Below are positions 45,902 to 54,607 of a stretch of 64,000 nt of DNA, piece after piece. The translations under genes were made by a program, and so were the position numbers. The DNA comes from Gemmataceae bacterium (GTDB lineage: Bacteria > Planctomycetota > Planctomycetia > Gemmatales > Gemmataceae): contig LR594584.1 of assembly GCA_901538445.1 (NCBI GenBank), positions 1,530,885 through 1,594,884 of the forward strand. The letters are read 5' to 3'. A model generated the notes under the pieces. It made no database searches. It saw only the letters and a list, made by a program, of their open reading frames with translations, and had not been told where the DNA came from. The stretch's first letter is position 1, and the number at the start of each line of letters is the position of its first letter.

Positions 45902-46309
45902 GTGCGCCGCATCGTTCCCTGGGTGTACTTCGCAGCCGCGCTCGGCGTGATCGTCGCCGGGTGCGGACCCGACAAAGCCCGGATCACGGGCCGGGTGCTC
46001 GACAACAATCAACCCGTCGCGGTCCCCGCGTCGGGTGACCCGCAGTCGATCGTGTTCACGTCGCTCGGCGGCGAGGCAGGGGCGGGTCGCATGTACACGG
46101 CCGCGCTCAACCCCGACGGCACGTTCGAGCTGGTCGCCGCGGGGGGCTCGGTCCCGCCGGGCGAGTACCGGGTGTCGTTCAACGTGATCCTGCCCGGCAA
46201 GGGCGGCGAGAAGTTCAAGCGGTTCCGCGGCGAGGGGTCGCCGATCCGCCGGGAGCTGAAGCCGGGGTCGAACGACCTCAGCATCGACCTCGCGAAGCCC
46301 GAACAGTGA
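45902..46309 (+). CDS. Small lipoprotein with carboxypeptidase regulatory-like fold
   Basis: This 135-residue protein starts at a GTG with GGAGG upstream, has a lipobox (LGVIVAGC, Cys about residue 21) and a beta-sandwich body: ITGRVLDNNQPVAVPA at the start and the YTAALNPDGTFELVAAGGSVPPGEYRVSF pattern of transthyretin/carboxypeptidase-regulatory-like domains. It is probably anchored in a membrane and works with the DUF1559 protein encoded directly upstream. A 13-bp terminator stem follows. Confidence 0.8.
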   Translation: MRRIVPWVYFAAALGVIVAGCGPDKARITGRVLDNNQPVAVPASGDPQSIVFTSLGGEAGAGRMYTAALNPDGTFELVAAGGSVPPGEYRVSFNVILPGKGGEKFKRFRGEGSPIRRELKPGSNDLSIDLAKPEQ

Positions 46310-46330
46310 CCACTCATTGCGACCGGCACC

Positions 46331-46370
46331 CGAGACCCACCCGTGCGGGTGGGTCTCGACATTTCTTCCG
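46331..46370 (+). terminator. Intrinsic terminator after the DUF1559-lipoprotein pair
   Basis: CGAGACCCACCCG and CGGGTGGGTCTCG (46331-46343, 46346-46358) form a perfect 13-bp stem with a TG loop, followed by ACATTTCTTCC. It lies 21 bases after the lipoprotein stop. Confidence 0.8.
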
Positions 46371-46516
46371 CAACTTTCCCCGAATTCGCGTGTTGACTCA
46401 TTTGCCTCTTGTCGTCGAATGTGGTTAGATGAGCCTTCCCACCGCCTGATGCGCACTTTGTGCCCCGTGCGCGCCACGATTTGTCCTCACCCGCAAACCC
46501 TCCCGAGCCAGCCCGT

Positions 46517-47527
46517 ATGAGCACGATCGTTGAGAACGACGCGGCGATGATCGAGAAACTCCGCGAGGCCCACCAGAAGCTCAAGAAGGAGATCGGGAAG
46601 ATCATCATCGGGCAGGAGAAGGTGCTCGACGAACTGCTCATGGCCATCTTCTGCCGCAGCCACGCCCTCCTCATGGGCGTGCCCGGCCTCGCCAAGACCC
46701 TCATGGTCTCGACGCTCGCGCAGGCGCTCGACCTCAGCTTCAAGCGGATCCAGTTCACCCCGGACCTGATGCCGTCGGACATCACCGGCTCCGAGGTCAT
46801 CCAGGACGACCCGGTGACCCGCGAGCGGATGTTCAAGTTCATGGCCGGGCCGATCTTCGCGAACATCGTGCTCGCCGACGAGATCAACCGGACCCCGCCC
46901 AAGACGCAGGCGGCGCTCCTCGAAGCGATGCAGGAGCGGAAGACCAGCATCGGCGGCGTGGACCACCCGATGAAGGCCCCGTTCTTCGTCCTTGCGACGC
47001 AGAACCCGATCGAACAGGAAGGCACGTACCCGCTCCCCGAGGCGCAGCTCGACCGGTTCCTGTTCCTCATCAAGGTGGACTACCCGACCGACGCCGAGGA
47101 GGAGCAGATCATGCGGATCGGCACCTCGGACACGAAGACGACGGTGTCGCCGGTGCTGTCGGGCGACGACATCATCGGCCTGCAGCAGATCGTGCGGCGG
47201 GTGCCGGTGTCGGACAAGGTCTTCCAGTTCGCGAAGAAGATCACGCGGCTGAGCCGGCCCGGGACGCCCGAGGCGGCCGACTTCGTGCAGAAGTGGTTCA
47301 CCTGGGGCGCGGGCCCGCGGGCCAGCATGAACCTGATCCTCGCCGCCAAGGCGCACGCCCTGCTCCGCGGGTCGAACCACGTGGCCGGCGACGACGTGGT
47401 CGCGGTCGCGACGCCGATCCTCCGGCACCGCATCATCCTGAACTTCGCGGCCCAGAGCGAGGGCATCACGATCGACCAGGTCATCAAGGACCTGGTCAAG
47501 GCGGCGGCGAAAGCCACCTCGGCGTAA
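46517..47527 (+). CDS. MoxR-family AAA+ ATPase
   Basis: This 336-residue chaperone-like ATPase has Walker A GVPGLAKT (residues 54-61), Walker B VLADEINRTPPKTQAALLEAMQE, sensor 1 FFVLATQNPIEQEGTYPLPEAQLDRF, and the MoxR lid LRHRIILNFAAQSEGI. MoxR proteins act with DUF58 and VWA-domain partners encoded next door, probably to activate or insert metal cofactors or complexes at the membrane. It opens a long rightward cluster. The stop codon is the beginning of the left heptad array. Confidence 0.95.
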   Translation: MSTIVENDAAMIEKLREAHQKLKKEIGKIIIGQEKVLDELLMAIFCRSHALLMGVPGLAKTLMVSTLAQALDLSFKRIQFTPDLMPSDITGSEVIQDDPVTRERMFKFMAGPIFANIVLADEINRTPPKTQAALLEAMQERKTSIGGVDHPMKAPFFVLATQNPIEQEGTYPLPEAQLDRFLFLIKVDYPTDAEEEQIMRIGTSDTKTTVSPVLSGDDIIGLQQIVRRVPVSDKVFQFAKKITRLSRPGTPEAADFVQKWFTWGAGPRASMNLILAAKAHALLRGSNHVAGDDVVAVATPILRHRIILNFAAQSEGITIDQVIKDLVKAAAKATSA

Positions 47528-48068
47528 CGTTTGACGTTTCGCGTTGAACGTTTCGCGTTGAAGACCGTGGGGCCGGTTCCACGCTCTTGGGGCGTCGTGT
47601 GGAGGCGAGCACATGGCGACGTGGACCAGGTTCGAGGAACTCGACGCCTGGAAGAAGGCCCGCGAACTGAACAAGCGGGTCTACCGGCTCACCCGACAGC
47701 CGCCGATGTCCAAGGATTACGGATTGTGCGACCAGATGCGGCGGTCGTCGCTCTCGGTCATGTGCAACATCGCCGAGGGGTTCGAGCGCGGGAGCCGGAA
47801 CGAGTTCATCCAGTTCCTCGGGTACGCGAAGGGGTCGGCCGGTGAGGTTCGCGCTCAATTGGTAGCAGCCATCGATGCCCCGTACATCGACGAGGCAACG
47901 TTCGAAGAAATGACGGCCCTTGCGGTGCAGGTGGGCCAAGTGATCGCGGGGCTGATCCGCTACCTGCAGCGGTCCGGCATCCGCGGCCCCAGGCACCAAA
48001 CGTTCGCCGACGCCGAGTAGCCGGTTTTCAACGAGAAACGTGAAACGTCAAACGCGAAACGTCGAACC
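47526..48068 (+). mobile_element. Putative heptad-flanked IVP element ('h') inserted between moxR and DUF58
   Basis: The left array (47526-47567) consists of 7-base words such as AACGTTT and GACGTTT; the right array (48029-48068) consists of complementary words such as AAACGTC and AAACGCG. Between them is one gene, a four-helix-bundle protein of the 23S rRNA intervening-sequence family (47613-48020). The whole unit separates moxR from DUF58, a pair that is usually adjacent, and it starts within the moxR stop codon and ends at the DUF58 start codon. Calling it mobile is an inference from the layout and from seven gene-less relatives in the window. Confidence 0.7.
47613..48020 (+). CDS. Four-helix-bundle protein, 23S rRNA intervening-sequence (IVP/Avd-like) family
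   Basis: This 135-residue protein matches the TIGR02436 four-helix-bundle family: FEELDAWKKARELNKRVYRLT as helix 1 and the hallmark DQMRRSSLSVMCNIAEGFERGSRNEFIQFLGYAKGSAGEVRAQL as helices 2-3. Homologues are encoded inside intervening sequences of bacterial 23S rRNA genes (for example in Leptospira and Coxiella), and the Avd accessory proteins of diversity-generating retroelements share the fold. They form pentameric nucleic-acid-binding barrels. GGAGG is seven bases before the ATG. Here there is no rRNA and no reverse transcriptase nearby, and the gene lies between inverted heptad arrays. Confidence 0.92.
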   Translation: MATWTRFEELDAWKKARELNKRVYRLTRQPPMSKDYGLCDQMRRSSLSVMCNIAEGFERGSRNEFIQFLGYAKGSAGEVRAQLVAAIDAPYIDEATFEEMTALAVQVGQVIAGLIRYLQRSGIRGPRHQTFADAE

Positions 48069-48959
48069 ATGCCTACCTACCTCCAGCCCGACGTCCTCGC
48101 CCGCGCCGAGTCCCTGGGCATGAAGGCCCGGCAGGTCGTCGAGGGGCTGCGGGTCGGCGACCACAAGAGCCCGTTCAAGGGGTTCTCCGTCGAGTTCGTC
48201 CAGCACCGCGAGTACGTCCCCGGCGACGACATCCGGCACATCGACTGGAAGAGCTACGGCCGCAGCGAGCGGTACACGATCAAGCAGTACGAGCAGGAGA
48301 CCAACTTCGCCTGCCACGTCCTGCTCGACGCGTCCAACTCGATGCGGTACGGGTCCGGGGCCACGAACAAGCTCGAGTACGCCAAGCTCCTCGCCGCGTC
48401 GCTCGCGTACCTCGTGATCCGCCAGCGCGACACCGTGAGCCTGCGGGTGTTCAACACCCGCGTCGTCACCGAACTGCCCCAGAGCAGCCAGATGGGGCAC
48501 ATCAACGCGATCACCCGCACGCTCGAAGCGCTGGAGCCCAGCGAGGGCACCAACCTCGGGCCGATGCTCGACCAGGTCGCCGAGCGCACCGGCCGCCGCG
48601 GCATCGTCGTGCTGATCTCCGACTGCCTCGAAGAACTCGAGCCGACGCTCGCCGGGCTCCGCCAGATGCGGTTCCGCGGGCACGAGGTGATCCTGTTCCA
48701 CGTCCTGCACCCGGACGAGGTGAACTTCCCGCTCGACGGCAACATCCGGTTCGTCGGGCTCGAAGGGTTCGAGGAGCTGATGACGCGGCCGCACCTGCTC
48801 CGCCCGTCGTACCTGAAGATCGTCCAGAAGTACCTCGCCGACATCCGCCGCGGGTGCGACGGCAGCGGCGTCGATTACATGCAACTGCTTACCGACCGGC
48901 CGCTCTCGAACGCGCTGGCCGAGTACCTCGTGCGCCGGCTCCAGGCGGGCCGCCGATGA
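48069..48959 (+). CDS. DUF58 domain protein
   Basis: This 296-residue protein has the DUF58 signature GDDIRHIDWKSYGRSERYTIKQYEQETN, followed by a VWA-like domain (CHVLLDASNSMRYGSG, with a DxSxS metal site, and GRRGIVVLISDCLEELE). DUF58 proteins work with MoxR ATPases. Its ATG directly follows the right heptad array, which therefore replaces its normal leader and ribosome-binding region. No obvious Shine-Dalgarno is left, so expression may rely on the array sequence. The stop overlaps the next start (ATGA). Confidence 0.93.
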   Translation: MPTYLQPDVLARAESLGMKARQVVEGLRVGDHKSPFKGFSVEFVQHREYVPGDDIRHIDWKSYGRSERYTIKQYEQETNFACHVLLDASNSMRYGSGATNKLEYAKLLAASLAYLVIRQRDTVSLRVFNTRVVTELPQSSQMGHINAITRTLEALEPSEGTNLGPMLDQVAERTGRRGIVVLISDCLEELEPTLAGLRQMRFRGHEVILFHVLHPDEVNFPLDGNIRFVGLEGFEELMTRPHLLRPSYLKIVQKYLADIRRGCDGSGVDYMQLLTDRPLSNALAEYLVRRLQAGRR

Positions 48960-49567
48960 GCGAGCGAACAGAGCGCGCCGCTCCGCCCGAGTCCCTCGCG
49001 GGAGACAGCAGCGGGGCTTTGCGAGCGGGTGAGGGGGGAAGCGGTGGGGCGCGCGAAGCTCACCCCTCACCCGGCGGCGAAGCGCCGCCACCCTCTCCCG
49101 CAAGGGGAGAGGGCAAGAACCCGCGCAAGCGCCGCCTCGCGCTCGTGGCGCTGGTACTGGCGGCGGTCGCGGTCGCCGGGTACTTCGCGCTCCGAACGAC
49201 CGAGCCGCGGAACGACGGCGAGCGGTTCCAGGGCGACTGGCAGATCGCCGTCGCCGGGCGGAACACGCCCAACGCGGTGACCGTGACCGGCGACCGCTGG
49301 GAGAACCTCGGCGGCAAGGCGTACCGCCTGACGCTCAACGAGGCCGCCGACCCGCGGGAGATCGACCTGGAGTTGATCGACGCGCCGAAGATGACCGGCC
49401 CCGCGGTGAAGTTGCACGGCGTCTACGCGTTCGAGGGCAACAACACCGTGCGGATGCGGGTCGCCCCCGGCACGCAGCCCCGGCCGAAGTCGCTCGACGC
49501 CGCCGACGTTCCCGAGTGGGTGCTGACCCGCGTGAAGCTGCAAGAGGCTCCCGGACCCGGGAGGTGA
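48956..49567 (+). CDS. Single-pass membrane protein with repeat-derived N-terminus
   Basis: This 203-residue protein has a cytoplasmic N-terminal tail of ~60 residues, a transmembrane helix (LALVALVLAAVAVAGYFAL) and a periplasmic domain containing FQGDWQIAVAG and LRLTLNEAADPREIDLELIDAPK-like strands. The periplasmic domain resembles the planctomycete TIGR03067 domain. The N-terminal tail from about residue 23 to 52 (AGEGGSGGAREAHPSPGGEA) is encoded by the CCCTCTCC/GGGTGAGG palindromic repeat (49024-49112) read in frame. It is coupled to DUF58 by a four-base overlap. Confidence 0.72.
   Translation: MSERTERAAPPESLAGDSSGALRAGEGGSGGAREAHPSPGGEAPPPSPARGEGKNPRKRRLALVALVLAAVAVAGYFALRTTEPRNDGERFQGDWQIAVAGRNTPNAVTVTGDRWENLGGKAYRLTLNEAADPREIDLELIDAPKMTGPAVKLHGVYAFEGNNTVRMRVAPGTQPRPKSLDAADVPEWVLTRVKLQEAPGPGR
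49024..49112. repeat. CCCTCTCC/GGGTGAGG repeat inside a coding region
   Basis: GGGTGAGGGGGGAAGC, CACCCCTCACCC and CCCTCTCCCGCAAGGGGAGAGGG-type units make a palindromic repeat of the same class found between genes elsewhere in the window. Here it lies within the coding frame at 48956-49567 without breaking it, in the part that encodes the flexible tail before the membrane helix. Confidence 0.75.
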
Positions 49568-49575
49568 GCCTCGGA

Positions 49576-49720
49576 TGCCAGGGGTTGACCCCCCTGGCTA
49601 TTGACGGTGACCCCGTTGGGGTCAAGACCCCGGTTGCAGCCCCGAAGGGGCGACCGTGATTAGCCAGGGGTGTCAACCCCTGGGGCGATCGTTCGTGGCC
49701 AGGGCGTCAACCCCTGGCGG
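49576..49720. repeat. Cluster of three CCAGGGGT/CAACCCCTGG palindromes
   Basis: Three ~22-base palindromic units (about 49576-49600, 49662-49683 and 49697-49720), with GACCCCGTTGGGGTC and CAGCCCCGAAGGGGCG hairpins between them, fill the gap before the next gene. They show copy-to-copy differences of a few bases. Confidence 0.75.
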
Positions 49721-49738
49721 CTTTCAGGGCTCCCCGCG

Positions 49739-51940
49739 ATGACGTTCCTGGCTCCCATGATGCTGGCGGGTGCGGCGGCGGTGTCCGTCCCGGTCGCGCT
49801 CCACTTCTTCTACCGCGCCCGGCACACGCCGCTGCCGTGGGGGCCGATGCGGTTCCTGAAGGAGGCCATCGAGCAGACGAGCCGCCGGCTCAAGTTCCAG
49901 GAGGTCATCCTCCTGATCCTGCGGTGCCTCGCCATCTGCCTCGTCGCGCTCGCGATCGCGCGGCCCGGGGCCGAGAACGCGGCGCTATCAAGCCGCGGCG
50001 ACCCGGTGGACGCGGTGTTCGTCATCGACACGTCGTTCAGCATGGGTGCCCGCGACGGCGAGAAGACCCGGCTCGAACGCGCCAAGGAGGCCGCCCTCGC
50101 GGTCATCGACACGCTCCCCGCGAACTCGTCGGTGCAGGTGATTAGCTGCGCCGACCGCGCCGCGCTCGTCGGCCCGCTCCAGAAGATGAACATGGACCAG
50201 GCCCGCCAGGCGGTCGGCTCCGTGCAGATCACGAGCCTGTCGTCGGACCTGCTCCCCGGCCTCTCCGAGGCGCTCGCGGTCGCCAAGGCCGGCACCGCCG
50301 GGGCCAAGGAGGTGTACGTCTTCACCGACATGCAGAAGGAAGCGTTCGAGCGGCAGCAGGGGGCCGTGCGGGCCAAGTGCGAGGAGATCAAGGCCGCCGG
50401 GAACCTCGTGTTCGTGCGGTGCGGGGACGTGAACCGGAAGATCCCGAACGTCGCCGTCGAGGACGTCACCTGGCACACCGAGAGCATCCCGCACACCCGC
50501 ACCCGCATCCCGTTCGTCGTCACCCTGCGGAACACCAGTTCCGAACCGGTCAAGGGGACGCAGGTGTCCCTCGAACTCGACGGCAAGGCGGTCGAGAAGG
50601 ACGCGGTCCAGGTGGACCAGATCGACCCGGACCAGACGTTCCCGGTCACCCTCACCGGGAGCCTCGACCGGGCCGGCGTCAGCGTCGTCGGCGTGCGGAT
50701 CAAGAACGACGACGTGCCCGGCGACGACGTGTTCTACAAGACGATCCTCGTCCGCGACAAGGTCCGGGTGCTGCTCGTCAACGGCACCCCGAAGCCCGAG
50801 AACCCGACCGGCTCGGGCGACCACTTCGTCCGCACCGCACTGAACCCCGCGAAGGTGCCCGAGTACTACATCGAGACCGAGACGGTCGCCGCGAACGAGG
50901 CCAGCCCCAAGAACCTCGACGGCACCGACATCGTGTACCTGCTCAACGCCCCGGTCCGCGAGGCCGCCGACCCGATCGCCGGCATGTCGGCCGACTTCAC
51001 GCTCGCGCTCGACAAGTTCGTGCAGAGCGGCGGCGGGCTGGTCGTCGCGCCCGGCGACCAGGTGACCGCGGAGGCGTACAATGCGGTGCTCGGCAGCGGC
51101 GGGTCGAAGCTGCTCCCGTTCGACCTCGGGAAGATCCTCAGCGCGACCGAAACGTCGCCGTTCCACCCCGCGTCGGACACGGTGGACGAGGCGTCGTTCC
51201 TGAACAAGTTCCGCGTCGCCCCCTACGCCCAGGCGCTTCAAGCGGTGTCGCTGTTCCGCGTGTTCGGCGTCACCGAGGCCGGGGCGAACGGTCGGGTGCT
51301 GGTCCGCACGACGAGCGGGCTGCCGTACATCACCTCGAAGGTGGTCGGCGGCGGTGAGGTGGTGCTGGTCACCAGTTCGCTCGACGAGACGTGGGGGAAC
51401 TTCTCGTCCGACCCCGGGTCGTTCCAGGTTCCGCTCGCGGTGTTCACCGTTACGCACCTGACCGGCCGCAAGGAGGCCGGCGGCACAGCGGTCGCCGGCA
51501 CCGCGCTCGTGTACAACCCGCCGCCCGAACTCGGCACCGCGTTCGAGTTGGTGCAGCCGTCGCCGGGCGGCGACAAGCTCCGCCCGCGGGTGAAACTGGA
51601 GGCGGTCGAGGCCGACGGCCGCCGCACCGTCACCGCGACTGACACGCTGCTCGCCGGCGTGTACCACGTCGTGCCGGTCGGGAAGGCCGACGACAGCGGG
51701 GCCGTGTTCACGGTGAACCCGGACCTCCGCGAGTCGCGGAAACTGGCCGCGGCGACCGACGACGACGTCGAAGGGTGGCTCGGGTTCCGCCCGGCGGTCG
51801 TGCAGGCCGGGGCCGGCACCGACGCGGCCGTGACCCAACTCCGCACCCGCAGCGAGTGGACCGAGTACGTCCTGCTCGCGCTACTCCTGCTGCTGGTGGC
51901 GGAATCGGCCTGGGCGTGGGTGTGCGGCCGGGCGTGGTAA
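49739..51940 (+). CDS. BatA-type VWA membrane protein
   Basis: This 733-residue protein starts with the BatA N-terminal membrane domain (FLAPMMLAGAAAVSVPVALHFFYRARHTPLPWGPMRFLKEA). A second helix and a VWA domain with a complete metal site follow (VIDTSFSM, Asp97, Ser99, Ser101). Then come CARDB/Ig-like strands (RIPFVVTLRNTSSEPVKGTQVSL) and a glutamine-amidotransferase-like segment (QSGGGLVVAPGDQV), and a final transmembrane helix near the C-terminus. Large VWA proteins of this layout follow MoxR-DUF58 in planctomycetes. The start at 49739 lies after the palindrome cluster. Confidence 0.9.
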   Translation: MTFLAPMMLAGAAAVSVPVALHFFYRARHTPLPWGPMRFLKEAIEQTSRRLKFQEVILLILRCLAICLVALAIARPGAENAALSSRGDPVDAVFVIDTSFSMGARDGEKTRLERAKEAALAVIDTLPANSSVQVISCADRAALVGPLQKMNMDQARQAVGSVQITSLSSDLLPGLSEALAVAKAGTAGAKEVYVFTDMQKEAFERQQGAVRAKCEEIKAAGNLVFVRCGDVNRKIPNVAVEDVTWHTESIPHTRTRIPFVVTLRNTSSEPVKGTQVSLELDGKAVEKDAVQVDQIDPDQTFPVTLTGSLDRAGVSVVGVRIKNDDVPGDDVFYKTILVRDKVRVLLVNGTPKPENPTGSGDHFVRTALNPAKVPEYYIETETVAANEASPKNLDGTDIVYLLNAPVREAADPIAGMSADFTLALDKFVQSGGGLVVAPGDQVTAEAYNAVLGSGGSKLLPFDLGKILSATETSPFHPASDTVDEASFLNKFRVAPYAQALQAVSLFRVFGVTEAGANGRVLVRTTSGLPYITSKVVGGGEVVLVTSSLDETWGNFSSDPGSFQVPLAVFTVTHLTGRKEAGGTAVAGTALVYNPPPELGTAFELVQPSPGGDKLRPRVKLEAVEADGRRTVTATDTLLAGVYHVVPVGKADDSGAVFTVNPDLRESRKLAAATDDDVEGWLGFRPAVVQAGAGTDAAVTQLRTRSEWTEYVLLALLLLLVAESAWAWVCGRAW

Positions 51941-51948
51941 AATTCTCC

Positions 51949-51976
51949 AAGCCGCCGCGTCGCGACGCGGCGGCTT
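51949..51976. terminator. GTCGCGAC-centred palindrome after the BatA-type gene
   Basis: AAGCCGCCGCGTCG and CGACGCGGCGGCTT form a perfect 14-bp palindrome eight bases after the stop. It sits inside what looks like one operon, so it may attenuate or protect mRNA rather than fully terminate. Confidence 0.6.
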
Positions 51977-51993
51977 CCTCGGGTTGAATCACA

Positions 51994-54594
51994 ATGCCTC
52001 ACCTGTTCGCGATCCTCTGGCTCTCCAACCTGCAACTGCGGGGCTCGTTCCCGTGGCTGGTCGCCGCGGTCCTCGGACTGCTCGCGGTCGCCGCGGTCGT
52101 GGTGCTGTACGTCCGCGAGTCGGCGAAGGTCGCGCTCGCGCCGCGGATCGCGATGGCCCTCGTGCGCGTCGCCGTCGTCGCCACGGTCGCCGTGCTGCTG
52201 TTGCGCCCCGTGTGGGTCTCGGAAGAGAAGCGCGACAAGGTGCGGCCGGTCGCCGTGCTCATCGACGTGTCGCAGAGCATGGACAGTGCCGACCCGCGGA
52301 CCACGCCCGAGGACCAGGGCCGGGCCGCCATCGCGTTCGGCCTCATCGACGCCGACAAGGGGCTCCCCGCCGAGACGCTCTCCGCGTCGCACGAGAAGAC
52401 GCTGGAGCGGCCGAAGCGGATCGACGTCGCACGCGCCGCCCTCACCAACCCGAAGATTGACCTGTTCAAGAGCCTCGCGAAGGTCGGGCCGCTGGAGGTG
52501 TACACGTTCGGCACCCAGCGCGTCGGCCGCGACGCCGCCAAGGACGACTGGCTCAAGTCGCTCGCGGCGACCGAGCCGAAGACGGCGCTCGTCGAGGCCG
52601 CGTTCGAGTTGCTCAACCGCGACGACGCCGACGCGCCCGCGGCCATCGTGATCGTCTCCGACGGCCGCGAGAACGCCGGCCCGCGGAGCCTCGACGACCT
52701 CGCCCGCGCGTGCAACCGCCGCGGCATCCCGATCTCGGTGTACGGCGTCGGCAGCTCGACCTTCGGCCAGCTCCAGGTCGCGTTCGGCTCGGGCGCGGCC
52801 GACAAGGGCGGCCCCGGGAGCCGCGTCGGCACCGACACCGACGTGCCCAACACGCTGTTCGTGGACGACATCACCACCGTCCCCGTGCGGTACACCGTGA
52901 AGGGGATCGCCGAGGGCACCGCGAACATCACGCTGAAGTACGGCGACCGCGAGGTCGCCACGAAGAAGGAGACGTTCACCCTCACGCCGGAAGAACTCCG
53001 CGACGGCAAGACGTTCGCCACGCTCATGAAGTTCGCCCCGACCAAGGCCGACGCCGAGGGGAAGAAGCAGGAGTACAGCGTGGCGGTGGCGGTCACCCCG
53101 ACCGGGGCGCGCGACCCGCTCGACACCCTCACCGGCGGCCTGTCGCGGCCGGCCCAGGTGGTGAGCCGCAAGCTCAAGCTCCTGTGGGTGGACGGCCTGC
53201 CCCGCCGCGACTTCCAGTTCCTCCAGCGCGACCTGCTCCGGGACCGCCGCATCGACGCCAAGTTCTACCTCACCGAGGGCGACCGCGCCGCGATGCGGTC
53301 CGGCCCGCCGTGGATGATCGAGTTCTCCCGCGAGGTGAACGGCACCCTCAACATCGACCGGCCCGAGTTCCGCAAGATCCTGTTCGACTTCGACCTCGTC
53401 GTCCTCGGCGACGTGCCCGGCAAGTTCTTCACCAAGGACCAGCAGGAGGTCATCAAGGAGTTCGTGAAGGAGGGCGGCGGGCTCATCCACGTCGCCGGGC
53501 GGTGGAACGCGCCGGCCGCGTGGGCGGCCGAGAAGGGCGGGCCGGTCAAGGGCGACGGGAGCCCGATCGCCGAGGTGCTGCCGGTCGAGTTCGACGCCGT
53601 GCGGTTCCCGATCCAGTCGCTGGAGAACCCGGTCGGGTTCGTGCCGGTCCTCGACCCGGCCGCGAACCGCACCCAGATCGTCGCACTGGAGGACGACCCG
53701 ATCGACAACGCCGAGCGGTGGGGCAAGCGCGGCAACCAGACCGCCCTCGGCGGCAGCGGCAAGCGGCTGGAGCCGCTGTACTGGTACTACCCGGTGACGA
53801 AGGTGAAGCCGGCCGCGGACGTGTTCCTCGTCCACCCGACGGCCCGCACCCCGGCCCCGGACAACAAGGAGATGCCGCTCCTCGCCGGGCACTACTACGG
53901 CAAGGGGTACGCCCTGTGGGTCGGGTTCGACGACACCTGGCGGTGGCGGTTCAACCTCCAGAACAAGCTCACCAGCCGGTTCTGGACCCAGGCCATCTAC
54001 AGCGCCGGCATCCCGCGGGTGGTCGGCACCAAGCTCACCCAACTGTCCACGAACACCATCGCCCCGATCGAGGGCACCACCGGCGAGTACTACGTCCGCG
54101 TGTTCAACGACAACTTCCAGCCGCTCACCGCCGACGAGGTCGAGGGCACGCTGGAGCGCGTGGACGCGGGCCCCGACGACAAGGACCGCACGGTCCCGGT
54201 GAAGTTCCAGAAGGTGCCCGGGACCGAGGGGGAGTACGCGATGACGCTGCCGTACAACAAGGTCGGCCAGTACCGGCTGACCGTGGACCCGAAGAACAAG
54301 AGCCCGGCGACGCTGAACTTCCCCGTGGTGTACCGCGACAACCACGAACTCGCGCCCGGCGCGCTCGACGAGCCGGCCATGCGGAAGCTGTCGCGCCAGA
54401 GCCGCGGCTCGGAGGCCGACGCCGGGTTCTACCGCGAGGAGACCCTGGTGAAGCTCGCCGGCGACCTGAAGGCGCAGAAGTCCCCGCAGTCGAGCCGCGA
54501 CGAGGTGCTGCTGTGGAACCAGTGGGCCATGCTGCTGCTCCTCGGCCTGCTGTCGGCCGAGTGGTTCCTCCGCAAGTTCAACGGCATGAGCTAA
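51994..54594 (+). CDS. Large VWA / glutamine-amidotransferase-like membrane protein
   Basis: This 866-residue protein has two or three N-terminal membrane helices (PWLVAAVLGLLAVAAVVVLYV; IAMALVRVAVVATVAVLLLRP) and a VWA domain with LIDVSQSMDS (Asp91, Ser93, Ser95) and IVIVSDGRENAG. Ig-like strands follow, then a GATase1-like region (FDLVVLGDVPGKFFTKDQQEVIKEFVKEGGGLIHVAG) lacking an evident nucleophilic cysteine. A last helix near the C-terminus (WAMLLLLGLLSAEWFLRKF) closes the protein. It is the second of the paired VWA proteins in the MoxR cluster. Confidence 0.88.
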   Translation: MPHLFAILWLSNLQLRGSFPWLVAAVLGLLAVAAVVVLYVRESAKVALAPRIAMALVRVAVVATVAVLLLRPVWVSEEKRDKVRPVAVLIDVSQSMDSADPRTTPEDQGRAAIAFGLIDADKGLPAETLSASHEKTLERPKRIDVARAALTNPKIDLFKSLAKVGPLEVYTFGTQRVGRDAAKDDWLKSLAATEPKTALVEAAFELLNRDDADAPAAIVIVSDGRENAGPRSLDDLARACNRRGIPISVYGVGSSTFGQLQVAFGSGAADKGGPGSRVGTDTDVPNTLFVDDITTVPVRYTVKGIAEGTANITLKYGDREVATKKETFTLTPEELRDGKTFATLMKFAPTKADAEGKKQEYSVAVAVTPTGARDPLDTLTGGLSRPAQVVSRKLKLLWVDGLPRRDFQFLQRDLLRDRRIDAKFYLTEGDRAAMRSGPPWMIEFSREVNGTLNIDRPEFRKILFDFDLVVLGDVPGKFFTKDQQEVIKEFVKEGGGLIHVAGRWNAPAAWAAEKGGPVKGDGSPIAEVLPVEFDAVRFPIQSLENPVGFVPVLDPAANRTQIVALEDDPIDNAERWGKRGNQTALGGSGKRLEPLYWYYPVTKVKPAADVFLVHPTARTPAPDNKEMPLLAGHYYGKGYALWVGFDDTWRWRFNLQNKLTSRFWTQAIYSAGIPRVVGTKLTQLSTNTIAPIEGTTGEYYVRVFNDNFQPLTADEVEGTLERVDAGPDDKDRTVPVKFQKVPGTEGEYAMTLPYNKVGQYRLTVDPKNKSPATLNFPVVYRDNHELAPGALDEPAMRKLSRQSRGSEADAGFYREETLVKLAGDLKAQKSPQSSRDEVLLWNQWAMLLLLGLLSAEWFLRKFNGMS

Positions 54595-54607
54595 GCCCGG
54601 TTCTTCG

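Noticed and set aside
47526-48068. A toxin-antitoxin or diversity-generating retroelement reading of the four-helix-bundle gene
   Set aside because: No partner toxin, no reverse transcriptase and no template/variable repeat pair are present in the window; the family match is to IVP proteins.
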